From JAQXDR01 sp038138625 (GTDB lineage: Bacteria > Pseudomonadota > Alphaproteobacteria > Rhodobacterales > Rhodobacteraceae): a stretch of 12,985 nucleotides of DNA. The translations under genes and the position numbers were made by a program. The notes beneath the pieces are model-generated. The model saw nothing but the letters and a program-made list of their open reading frames with translations. It made no database searches and was not told where the DNA came from. The first letter of the stretch is position 1, and each line of letters begins with the position of its first letter. Of the stretch, positions 1 through 6,743 are shown piece by piece. The stretch covers positions 1-12,985 of the forward strand of contig JAYQEA010000110.1 in assembly GCA_038138625.1 (NCBI GenBank), in the 5' to 3' direction.

Positions 1-52
1 GAACCCGCGCTTTTGATGTTTCCGTATAAAGATCGGTGTGAAATATGCCTGT

Positions 53-1003
53 TTAAGGTTTGTCGTCCTCAAGGTAGTATCGGATGTTGTCCTGAAAGCT
101 GGTGTCTGTCTGTAACCCCAAGGCCGTGCCTTTTGTTGGAACAAAGTGATATCGCCAACCTCGAACGATGCGCTCGACGTCAGGTTGGGGTTCAAAACGG
201 ATCAGTTTTGCAGGCTCCGGGCCTGCGACCGCTGTCATTGCATCTATCAGTTGTTGGATGGACCACATTTTTCCGGGCATGATCATGTTGCGATCCATGC
301 CCAGGTCGTGAGCGTTGATCTCTGCTGCCATAACAAGATTTTGCGCACACAGGCGCGGGCTAAGGTAATAATGCAGAAAACCAGCATCTACAGGACAGAT
401 CGCTTCTTTTCCATTCAGTGGTTCGCGCAAGATAGAGGACATAAAAGACGACGCTGCGCGATTTGGCAGGCCCGGTCTTACCGATATCGTGGGGAGTCTG
501 AAGCCTATGCCATCGACAAATCCGCGACGGGAATAGTCGTTGAGTAAAAGCTCGCCGATGACTTTTTGGGTGCCGTAGGAGGTTTGGGGATTCAGATATG
601 TCAAATCATGGGTCGGATCAGGTGCGTCGCCGCCGTAGACTGCGGCTGATGAGGCATAGACCACGCGAGGACAGGTGCCGAGCTCGCGGGCACGTTGCAA
701 CACATTGAGTGTCCCTGTCAGGTTAACTGCCATACCGGCATCGAAGTCTGCCTCTGCGTGTGATGAGACCACTGCCGCAAGATGATAAATCAGATCTGTT
801 CCCTCGGGAAGCGCGTCTGCAACCGAAGTTGGATCGGATATGTCCACTTGGATTGAACGGCATCCGGACATGGCAACAGGCGTGGCGACATCTGCCAAGA
901 CAAGGCTGCGGATGTCGCGGCCATCTATGTGGCCCCGTGCTATCAATGCCTGCGCGACTTTTTGGCCAATAACGCCAGCGCCACCAATTATCACAATATT
1001 CAC
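53..1003 (-). CDS. denD: DenD-like NAD-dependent epimerase/dehydratase family dehydrogenase (putative D-erythronate dehydrogenase)
   Basis: A 316-residue extended short-chain dehydrogenase. The N-terminal Rossmann glycine motif GGAGVIG is at residues 7-13, an acidic residue ends beta-2 (ADV, about 38-40), and the catalytic serine region YASSAAVYGG (116-125) is followed by YGTQK (Y143, K147). The blocks TSYGTQK, LLLNDYSRRGF, RLPTISVRPG and REPLNG are characteristic of the DenD subfamily, whose known member oxidises D-erythronate to 2-oxo-tetronate. The start is GTG. It lies 8 bases after AAGGAG and overlaps the end of the KDG kinase gene by four bases (GTGA), so translation is probably coupled. 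This is the last gene of the leftward operon visible here. The usual D-erythronate partners (OtnI, OtnK, OtnC) are not in the window, so the substrate may be another aldonic acid. The family call is firm; the substrate is inferred. Confidence 0.75.
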   Translation of the reverse strand: MNIVIIGGAGVIGQKVAQALIARGHIDGRDIRSLVLADVATPVAMSGCRSIQVDISDPTSVADALPEGTDLIYHLAAVVSSHAEADFDAGMAVNLTGTLNVLQRARELGTCPRVVYASSAAVYGGDAPDPTHDLTYLNPQTSYGTQKVIGELLLNDYSRRGFVDGIGFRLPTISVRPGLPNRAASSFMSSILREPLNGKEAICPVDAGFLHYYLSPRLCAQNLVMAAEINAHDLGMDRNMIMPGKMWSIQQLIDAMTAVAGPEPAKLIRFEPQPDVERIVRGWRYHFVPTKGTALGLQTDTSFQDNIRYYLEDDKP

Positions 1004-1911
1004 AGGGTCATCTCCTTGGTGGCGTTGGGCACCAGTGCGCCCGGGGACGAGATCACACGGGCGGCAAGGGCGCAGGCTCTTTTCACGGTTTGATCTAACG
1101 GCAGGCTCTGCGCAAGGCCAGCCACCATCCCTGCACCAAAACTGTCGCCCGCTGCCGTGCTGTCGATTTGCTCTGCCTTGGGCGGGTGGTGTTCGAACTG
1201 GATTTCCGGGCTCCAGATTGTGCAGGGATCGGCACCGTTCTTAACGGCGATTATCCTGGCGCCTGTGGATCGGTAACGTGCAATCGTGTCGGAAGGCGTT
1301 TCATCGCCGAAAAGCATCTGCTCCTCGTCGAAAGACGGCAGCACCACATCGGCCACGCCAGCCCCCGCCAAAAGGCCCGCGCGTGCCTGATCTGCGCCGC
1401 CCCACAGATTTAAACGCAGGTTCGTATCGAAAACGATTGTCGTACCGGCTGCGCGTGCTGCTGCCAAGGCGGCGCAAAGGGCCTTGCGACGATCTGGTGA
1501 CAGGATCGCCAGCGTAATTCCTGACACATAGGCCATTGAAGCCGCTTGCAGGGCGTGTGCAAGCCAGCTTTCGTCATCCGCCAAACACCGTGCCGCTGAT
1601 TGAGAGCGCCAGTAGCTGAAGCTACGTTCTCCCTCGTTCAAGGTTATCATGTATAGACCCGCGGTTCGGTCCGGATGACGCTGGATCAGGTCGGTGTGAA
1701 TATTTGCTTTGGCTATGAATTGTACCATTTCGTCGGAAACGGGGTCGTTGCCCAGCATGGTCGCATAGCTGACCTGCCAATGTGGAGGAAGAATACGGCG
1801 CGCGTACCATGCCGTATTGAAAGTGTCGCCTGCAAAACCCCGTTGAAACAAGCCGTCCTTTGCAGGCGCAAGTTCGACCATAATTTCTCCAAGACACACG
1901 AGACGGCCCAT
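1000..1911 (-). CDS. kdgK: PfkB-family sugar kinase, probable 2-keto-3-deoxygluconate kinase
   Basis: A 303-residue ribokinase/PfkB-family kinase expected to phosphorylate 2-keto-3-deoxygluconate (KDG) to KDPG with ATP in the cytoplasm. The N-terminus LVCLGEIMVELAP is typical of KDG kinases. The substrate-side glycine region GFAGDTFNTA is at 25-34. The C-terminal PfkB signature DSTAAGDSFGAG (250-261) contains the catalytic base D256; the usual asparagine of DSFNAG is glycine here. The frame stays open upstream to 2088, but the ATG at 1911 is preferred because the protein then starts at the conserved beta strand, and because it forms a TGATG stop-start overlap with the FAD dehydrogenase gene. 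The 3' end overlaps denD by four bases. Next to idnD and idnO, KDG kinase suggests that gluconate made from idonate is dehydrated and then phosphorylated. Other 2-keto-3-deoxy acids are possible substrates. Confidence 0.82.
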   Translation of the reverse strand: MGRLVCLGEIMVELAPAKDGLFQRGFAGDTFNTAWYARRILPPHWQVSYATMLGNDPVSDEMVQFIAKANIHTDLIQRHPDRTAGLYMITLNEGERSFSYWRSQSAARCLADDESWLAHALQAASMAYVSGITLAILSPDRRKALCAALAAARAAGTTIVFDTNLRLNLWGGADQARAGLLAGAGVADVVLPSFDEEQMLFGDETPSDTIARYRSTGARIIAVKNGADPCTIWSPEIQFEHHPPKAEQIDSTAAGDSFGAGMVAGLAQSLPLDQTVKRACALAARVISSPGALVPNATKEMTL

Positions 1912-3290
1912 CAATGGTTCCCCGGAGGCAGCATCTTGCCTGGGTTGAGAATATTCGTTGGGTCCATCGCGGTTTTTACGGCGCGCATATAGGACAGTGC
2001 CGGTCCGTGCTGCTTTGTCATGTATTTTATCTTGCCCAGACCGATGCCATGTTCGCCCGACACAGTGCCCCCCAATCGCAGGGCGCATTGGGCAAGGCCT
2101 TCGGAAAATTCGGCAACGCGCGCAACTTCGTCCGGATCATCGGGATCCATCCGGATGCCACAATGGAAATTGCCGTCACCAACGTGGCCAACAATAGGGG
2201 CAACAAGGTTCAAACGCGCCCGTTCCGACTGGGCCTCGGCCACAGCTTCTGCCAGACGCGAAATCGGCACGCACACATCCGTGGCCAAGGCCTTTGCGCC
2301 GGGGCGCAATGTCGCGGTTGCGTAATGCCCTTGGTGTCGCATCCGCCACAGGGCGTTGCGTTCCTCGGTACTGTCGGTCCAGGCAAAGCCGTCCGCTCCG
2401 TGATCGTCGGCCAGTGCTCCGAATAATTCGGCCTGTTCCTTGACCGATGACGGGGATCCGTGAAATTCTAAAAAAAGGTGCGGCTTTTCAGGGAGATCAC
2501 CGCCTGAATGGCGATTGAAGGCGGTCACCATTTGCTCATCCACCAATTCAATCCGCGCCATGGGGATACCGGACTGGATCGTCATGATCACAGTGTCCAC
2601 GGCGTCACCCACAGTGCCAAACCGGCAGGTAGCGGCAGAGATTGCCTCGGGTTGACCCTGCAAGCGCAGGGTGATTTCTGTGATAATGCCAAGGGTGCCT
2701 TCGGAGCCGACCATAAGATGGGTCATATCATAGCCCGCGCTTGATTTGGGTGCTTGCGTGCCGGTCCGGATAATCGTGCCATCTGCCATCACGACCTCAA
2801 GCGCGAGAACATTTTGCGCCATTGTTCCATAGCGGACGGCTGTGGTGCCGCTGGCGCGGGTGGCCGTCATCCCCCCGATCGAGGCATTGGCCCCCGGATC
2901 GACCGGGAAAAACAGGCCGGTGGCGCGCAGGTCCTCGTTCAACTGTTCGCGGGTGACGCCCGGTTGCACCACGGCCAGCATATCGGCGTCCTGCACTGCA
3001 AGGATCTTGTTCATCTTGCTCATATCCAGCGTGACGCCGCCTTGCGTTGCAAGGTGCTGACCCTCCAAACCGGTGCCTGCACCATATGGAATGACCGGAC
3101 AGCCAAACCCGTGACAAATGCGCAAAATTTGCGAGACTTCTTCGGTCGAGATCGGAAACGCGACACCGTCCGGTGGGGCGGCGGCAAAATGTGCCTCGTT
3201 CATACCATGGGCATTGCGAACCGCATGTGACTGGGTAAAACGATCACCAAGCAAATCTGATAAAGCGTCTTTTGCTGCATCGAATGTCAT
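1911..3290 (-). CDS. FAD-linked D-2-hydroxyacid dehydrogenase (GlcD / cytochrome-type D-lactate dehydrogenase family)
   Basis: A 459-residue flavoprotein of the vanillyl-alcohol-oxidase/PCMH fold. The N-terminal FAD-binding domain (about 40-215) carries VIPYGAGTGLEGQ (66-78), VVQPGVTREQL (107-117), the PVDPGANASIGGM loop (129-141) and the VGSEGTLGIITE block (194-205). The C-terminal FAD-oxidase domain carries GHVGDGNFH (368-376) and SGEHGIGLGK (411-420), which hold the metal and substrate ligands in this family. Members oxidise D-lactate, glycolate, D-2-hydroxyglutarate or similar D-2-hydroxyacids and pass electrons to a quinone or cytochrome. Length is normal for a single-subunit enzyme. The ATG at 3290 follows GGAGG about 8 bases upstream. 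The gene sits between the LysE-type exporter (17-bp gap) and kdgK (one-base overlap), so the substrate is probably a hydroxyacid intermediate of this sugar-acid pathway. The exact substrate cannot be read from sequence. Confidence 0.82.
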   Translation of the reverse strand: MTFDAAKDALSDLLGDRFTQSHAVRNAHGMNEAHFAAAPPDGVAFPISTEEVSQILRICHGFGCPVIPYGAGTGLEGQHLATQGGVTLDMSKMNKILAVQDADMLAVVQPGVTREQLNEDLRATGLFFPVDPGANASIGGMTATRASGTTAVRYGTMAQNVLALEVVMADGTIIRTGTQAPKSSAGYDMTHLMVGSEGTLGIITEITLRLQGQPEAISAATCRFGTVGDAVDTVIMTIQSGIPMARIELVDEQMVTAFNRHSGGDLPEKPHLFLEFHGSPSSVKEQAELFGALADDHGADGFAWTDSTEERNALWRMRHQGHYATATLRPGAKALATDVCVPISRLAEAVAEAQSERARLNLVAPIVGHVGDGNFHCGIRMDPDDPDEVARVAEFSEGLAQCALRLGGTVSGEHGIGLGKIKYMTKQHGPALSYMRAVKTAMDPTNILNPGKMLPPGNH

Positions 3291-3307
3291 GTCCTATCCT
3301 CCTTCTG

Positions 3308-3907
3308 TCAGAGCCTAACGGGGCTTGCCCAGATGGCCAAGCCTACGACGACCAACATTGACAGCGCCATAGCCCGATTGATCCACGCTTGTGTTTGAGG
3401 GGCAAGGTTAAGAGCATGCAGGCGCACCCCGGCCCAGAGCCACAAAAGATGTAAAGCAGTCCAAATCACGTTTGCGATGATAAGTTTGGCGAAAATTTCA
3501 AATGTGTAATTGTCCGGTGCAAAGGGAAATCCTGCAAAAAGCGTGGTATTGACCACGTAGGCTTTTGGATTGATTGCCTGCAGGATAATAGCATCGCGGA
3601 TGCCCGGTGCGCGTGTGGCAGCAATAAATCCGATACGTGATCCTGCCAAAGCAATCCGCATGGCCAAATACAAAAGATATCCCACCGAAGCCACGCTCAG
3701 CAGACCTCGCAAAACGGGTTGGGCCAACACCACCGCGCCGATACCTGTGATCACCGCAAAGCCAACCAGATTTGTGCCGATGAACAGTCCTGTCAAATAT
3801 CGCAGCCCCGCCCGCGTGCCATAGGCCGCGCCCACACCGGCAAGCGAAAGCACACCCGGACCGGGCGTTACAATGAGAAAGAAAACAGCACTGGCAAAAA
3901 TTAACAT
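3308..3907 (-). CDS. LysE/RhtB family inner-membrane translocator
   Basis: A 199-residue very hydrophobic protein with about six predicted membrane segments, the usual size of the LysE/RhtB export family. The N-terminal family motif TPGPG (14-18) follows the first membrane segment, and the second conserved block NPKAY is at 113-117 after a charged loop. Known members export amino acids and related small molecules from the cytoplasm. The ATG at 3907 overlaps the end of idnD by seven bases; there is no strong ribosome-binding site of its own, so translation is probably coupled. Its place inside a sugar-acid operon is unusual for an amino-acid exporter. It may relieve accumulation of an intermediate, or may be carried along in the operon. 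The substrate is unknown. Confidence 0.8.
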   Translation of the reverse strand: MLIFASAVFFLIVTPGPGVLSLAGVGAAYGTRAGLRYLTGLFIGTNLVGFAVITGIGAVVLAQPVLRGLLSVASVGYLLYLAMRIALAGSRIGFIAATRAPGIRDAIILQAINPKAYVVNTTLFAGFPFAPDNYTFEIFAKLIIANVIWTALHLLWLWAGVRLHALNLAPQTQAWINRAMALSMLVVVGLAIWASPVRL

Positions 3908-4956
3908 GCGAGAAAGTCGATCTGGACCTTCATTGATTGGCCCGGTGCTGCCGCGGTGTCAAACGCCGCAATATAATCGTCTAACCCATAGCGATGGGTG
4001 ATAAGAAATCCCGGATCAATCAATCCGTCCTGCATGAACCTTATGGCGGTTGCAAACTCTTGGTGGAAACGAAAGGATCCGTGCAGATGCAGCTCTTTTG
4101 CAGTCAGCGCTTGCAGGGGTAGGGACACATCGCCGCCCAGACCGAGCTGCACCAAAGTGCCGCGTGGGCGCAATGCAGCGATTGCAGAAGCGATGGCAGG
4201 GGCCGCGCCAGAACACTCCACTGCGACATCGACACGCCCTTTGTTGGTCGTGAACGGGTCCAGCGCCTCGGGTGTTGCGGCTGTATTCAAAGTGATATCT
4301 GCGCCGGACCGGCGCGCGTAGTCGAGCGCCGCGTCGGTAATATCGGTTGCTATGATCTCGCCCGCGCCTGCGCGGCGCGCCGCAAGAATGGACAGGCATC
4401 CAATTGGGCCACATCCCGTTACCAGCACGCGCCGTCCCACCAGTGGTCCCGCCCGGTTAATCCCATGCAGGCATACAGCCAGCGGTTCGGCCATGGCCGC
4501 TAACTCTGCTGTTAGACCATTTGCCGGCACCGCATGACGTGCGTTCGCAATAACTGTGGTGGCAAAGGCGCCCTGAATGTGGGGCATGGGCATCGCTGAG
4601 CCGTAAAACTGCATATTCAGGCAGTGCATCGGCAAGCCGCGCAGGCAGTACTCGCATGTGCCACAGGGCCGGGACGGAGACAGCGCCACAAGATCGCCTG
4701 GGCTAAGGTCAGTCACACCTGTGCCGCAGGCGGTGACATGGCCTGCGACCTCGTGCCCTAAAACCATAGGCTCACGCAGGCGCACCGTACCAAAGCCCCC
4801 GTGTAGGTAATAATGCAGATCTGATCCGCAAATGCCGCCGCGTGCCATCTGTACTTGGATCTGACCCGGACCGGGTGCTGCGATAGTTTTTGTTTCCAGT
4901 CTCAGATCACGAGGGCCGTGGGCCACAAGAGCGCGGACATTTATTGCTGGCGGCAT
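3901..4956 (-). CDS. idnD: Zinc-dependent L-idonate 5-dehydrogenase
   Basis: A 351-residue zinc-dependent medium-chain dehydrogenase predicted to oxidise L-idonate to 5-keto-D-gluconate. The catalytic zinc site is C43 in GGICGSDLHYY, H68-E69 in VLGHEVAG, and E157 in AEPLA. The structural zinc site is C98, C101, C104 and C112 in PCGTCEYC and after. The cofactor domain has GCGPIG (181-186) and an aspartate (ATDIT, D205) at the end of beta-2, which favours NAD. Blocks such as QFYGSAMPMPH, RGTLVQLGLGG and LHGSFRF, and the C-terminal KVQ strand, resemble E. coli IdnD as recalled. The frame is open to 5028, but ATG 4956 fits the family length, has GAGG about 6 bases upstream, and leaves the operator outside the coding region. 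It is the first gene of the leftward operon and diverges from idnO, its pathway partner. Confidence 0.83.
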   Translation of the reverse strand: MPPAINVRALVAHGPRDLRLETKTIAAPGPGQIQVQMARGGICGSDLHYYLHGGFGTVRLREPMVLGHEVAGHVTACGTGVTDLSPGDLVALSPSRPCGTCEYCLRGLPMHCLNMQFYGSAMPMPHIQGAFATTVIANARHAVPANGLTAELAAMAEPLAVCLHGINRAGPLVGRRVLVTGCGPIGCLSILAARRAGAGEIIATDITDAALDYARRSGADITLNTAATPEALDPFTTNKGRVDVAVECSGAAPAIASAIAALRPRGTLVQLGLGGDVSLPLQALTAKELHLHGSFRFHQEFATAIRFMQDGLIDPGFLITHRYGLDDYIAAFDTAAAPGQSMKVQIDFLAC

Positions 4957-4972
4957 TGGAACCTCAGGTCTT

Positions 4973-5002
4973 TTGGTTGCGTGGTGTCTGAATTGGTATA
5001 CC
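4973..5002 (+). promoter_or_regulatory. Candidate promoter of the rightward idnO operon
   Basis: TTGGTT (4973-4978) and TATACC (4997-5002) are separated by 18 bases, a plausible sigma-70 -35/-10 pair that would start transcription near 5009. The -10 lies inside the palindrome at 4994-5003, so a bound repressor would block it. Because the central GTATAC is symmetric it could also serve as the -10 of the leftward idnD promoter. The motif match is moderate and no transcript data are available. Confidence 0.4.
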
Positions 5003-5003
5003 A
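4994..5003. promoter_or_regulatory. Palindromic operator TGGTATACCA, UxuR/ExuR-like (GntR family)
   Basis: TGGTATACCA is a perfect 10-bp palindrome, and with flanks reads AATTGGTATACCATTT (4991-5006). It is the only strong symmetric site in the 89-bp gap between idnD and idnO. The consensus recalled for hexuronate regulators UxuR/ExuR of the GntR family (ATTGGTATACCAAT type) agrees at nearly all positions. It overlaps the candidate -10 elements in both directions, so one repressor could control both operons. No regulator gene is in the window, so the identity of the binding protein is inferred. Confidence 0.6.
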
Positions 5004-5011
5004 TTTTGCCA

Positions 5012-5024
5012 GCCGTGCAACGGC
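5012..5024. repeat. Inverted repeat GCCGT-GCA-ACGGC in the idnO leader
   Basis: Five-base perfect arms around a three-base centre, just after the predicted start of the idnO transcript and about 20 bases before the idnO ATG. It could be a second operator half or a small 5' leader hairpin. It is short enough to be chance. Confidence 0.3.
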
Positions 5025-5045
5025 ACAATAGAAAGAGAGACAGGC

Positions 5046-5804
5046 ATGCAAATTTTCGACCTGACGGGGCGTCGGGCCCTGATTACGGGCAGTTCGATGG
5101 GAATCGGATTGACCTTGGCGCGCGGACTGGCGCGTGCGGGGGCCAGCGTCGTGCTGAATGCGCGCAATTCAGAACGGTTAGAGGCTGCCGCACAGGGACT
5201 ACGGGGGGAAGGTTATGACGCAGTTGCGTCTGTGTTCGACGTCACCGACCCCGATGCAGTCTCTGCTGGTGTGGCCGCTATCGAAAATGACGGTGCAATT
5301 GATATTCTAGTCAACAACGCCGGCATGCAGTTTCGAACACCACTGCAAGATTTTCCGCCCGAAATGTTTGCCAAATTGATGACAACCAACGTGACCTCGG
5401 CTTTCCTTGTAGGGCAGGCGGTGGCACGTGGCATGATCACGCGCGGACGCGGCAAAATGATCAATATTGCCAGTGTGCAGACCGCAATGGCACGTCCCGG
5501 CATTGCCCCATACACAGCCTCCAAGGGCGCGGTCGCCAATTTGACAAAAGGGATGGCAACGGACTGGGCCCCTTTGGGCCTGAACATTAACGCGATTGCT
5601 CCGGGATACTTTGACACGCCGCTGAATGCCGCTCTTGTTGCAGATCCGGATTTTTCAGCGTGGTTGGAAAAGCGCACACCGGCGGGCCGCTGGGGACAGT
5701 TAGAAGAACTGGTCGGTGCTGCGGTATTTTTGTCATCAGATGCGGCAAGTTTTGTGAACGGACACACGCTGTTCGTCGATGGTGGTGTGACCGCCTGTTT
5801 GTGA
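5046..5804 (+). CDS. idnO: Gluconate 5-dehydrogenase / 5-keto-D-gluconate 5-reductase (SDR family)
   Basis: A 252-residue classical short-chain dehydrogenase. It has TGSSMGIG (14-21), NNAG (90-93), N115, S143 and the catalytic pair Y156 and K160 in YTASK, followed by APGYF (185-189). The C-terminal half (AWLEKRTPAGRWG, LVGAAVFLSS, FVNGHTLFVDGG) resembles E. coli IdnO as recalled, so it is expected to reduce 5-keto-D-gluconate to D-gluconate with NAD(P)H. The ATG at 5046 follows a purine-rich GAGAGACAGG. It is the first gene of the rightward operon, with a 12-bp gap to the next gene. Together with the divergent idnD it forms the two-step L-idonate to gluconate conversion. Other sugar-acid SDRs share this fold, but the neighbouring idnD supports the call. 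Confidence 0.82.
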   Translation: MQIFDLTGRRALITGSSMGIGLTLARGLARAGASVVLNARNSERLEAAAQGLRGEGYDAVASVFDVTDPDAVSAGVAAIENDGAIDILVNNAGMQFRTPLQDFPPEMFAKLMTTNVTSAFLVGQAVARGMITRGRGKMINIASVQTAMARPGIAPYTASKGAVANLTKGMATDWAPLGLNINAIAPGYFDTPLNAALVADPDFSAWLEKRTPAGRWGQLEELVGAAVFLSSDAASFVNGHTLFVDGGVTACL

Positions 5805-5816
5805 AAGGAGCATCGC

Positions 5817-6743
5817 ATGACCGCGATCGGATTTATCGGACTTGGGTACATGGGCCATGGAATGGCAGCCAACCTGCTGGCAAATGGCTACACGCTTTAT
5901 GTAAAAGGCAATCGCAATCGCACGCCTGTTGATGCCCTTGTTGCGCGTGGCGCAATTGAGTGTGTGACACCGGCCGAGATGGTCGCAAAATGCGATATCA
6001 TACATCTGTGTCTGTCAAATAGTCCGCAGGTCGAGGCGGTTATTCGTGGTCGTGAGGGTATTTTGCAGGGGGCGCGGGCAGGGGTGACAGTGATTGATAC
6101 ATCTACGTCCGACCCCACATCGACCCTGTCTCTTGCGGCCGAGCTGGCGGATCATGGTATGACGATGGTTGATGCGCCGCTCGGGCGTACCCCGAAAGAG
6201 GCCGAAGCCGGAACACTGGACACTATGGTAGGGGCCAGCGATGCTGATTTTGCGCGTCTGAAACCGGTGCTGGAATGTTGGGCCGGCAATATCAATCATG
6301 TCGGACCAACGGGGGCCGGTCACCAGATGAAGCTGGTCATGAACTTTGTCTCGATGGGGTATGCCGCGCTTTTTGCCGAAGCGTTGGTGACTGGTGTAAA
6401 ATCTGGATTAAGCCCGCATGCCATTCACAAGGTCTTGGGATCGTCCCGATTGGCCAACGGGTTTTATGACACCTTTATGGCGGGAGCCATCGGCCGAGAT
6501 CTGGAGGTCCACAAATTCACTTTTGCCAATGCAGGCAAAGATTTGAATTACATGGCGGCCATGGCCACAGCGTCAAATATGGCGAATCCGATTGGTGCCG
6601 CATTTCGAAACAGTTTTGCGCAGGCTCTGGCCATGGGACGTGAGGATTGGTTTGTTCCGCAACTTGCGGATCACATCGCCGAGCTGAACGGTTTGGATCT
6701 GGCCGCCGCGGTTGAAACAGGAGGAAAAGATGCTGACGACTGA
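5817..6743 (+). CDS. Beta-hydroxyacid dehydrogenase family oxidoreductase with variant substrate motif
   Basis: A 308-residue member of the 3-hydroxyisobutyrate dehydrogenase/tartronate semialdehyde reductase (GarR) family. The Rossmann motif GFIGLGYMG is at 5-13, the family's catalytic lysine is K172 in HQMKLVMN, and the C-terminal helical domain contains KDLNYM (241-246). The substrate loop, usually DAPVSGG, reads DAPLGRT (119-125), placing R124 where the common family has a glycine. The sulfolactaldehyde reductase YihU also has a GRT there, as recalled. The Asn pair after the lysine is only half kept (M175, N176), while S179 is retained. The ATG follows AAAGGAG, 12 bp after idnO. The 3' end overlaps the dioxygenase gene by 14 bases. 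It probably reduces an aldehyde acid or oxidises a 3-hydroxyacid in this pathway; substrate unknown. Confidence 0.78.
   Translation: MTAIGFIGLGYMGHGMAANLLANGYTLYVKGNRNRTPVDALVARGAIECVTPAEMVAKCDIIHLCLSNSPQVEAVIRGREGILQGARAGVTVIDTSTSDPTSTLSLAAELADHGMTMVDAPLGRTPKEAEAGTLDTMVGASDADFARLKPVLECWAGNINHVGPTGAGHQMKLVMNFVSMGYAALFAEALVTGVKSGLSPHAIHKVLGSSRLANGFYDTFMAGAIGRDLEVHKFTFANAGKDLNYMAAMATASNMANPIGAAFRNSFAQALAMGREDWFVPQLADHIAELNGLDLAAAVETGGKDADD

Noticed and set aside
1912..2088. 59-codon upstream extension of the KDG kinase frame
   Set aside because: It overlaps the end of the FAD dehydrogenase gene out of frame, and the extra residues are Arg-rich without family similarity; ATG 1911 fits the family start.
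4957..5028. 24-codon upstream extension of idnD
   Set aside because: It would run through the operator palindrome; ATG 4956 has its own GAGG and matches the family N-terminus.
5213..5872. Long minus-strand open frame (219 codons) opposite idnO
   Set aside because: It lies wholly antisense to a clear SDR gene, has low-complexity Ala/Ser/Pro-rich translation and no motif; it is a mirror of idnO codon bias.
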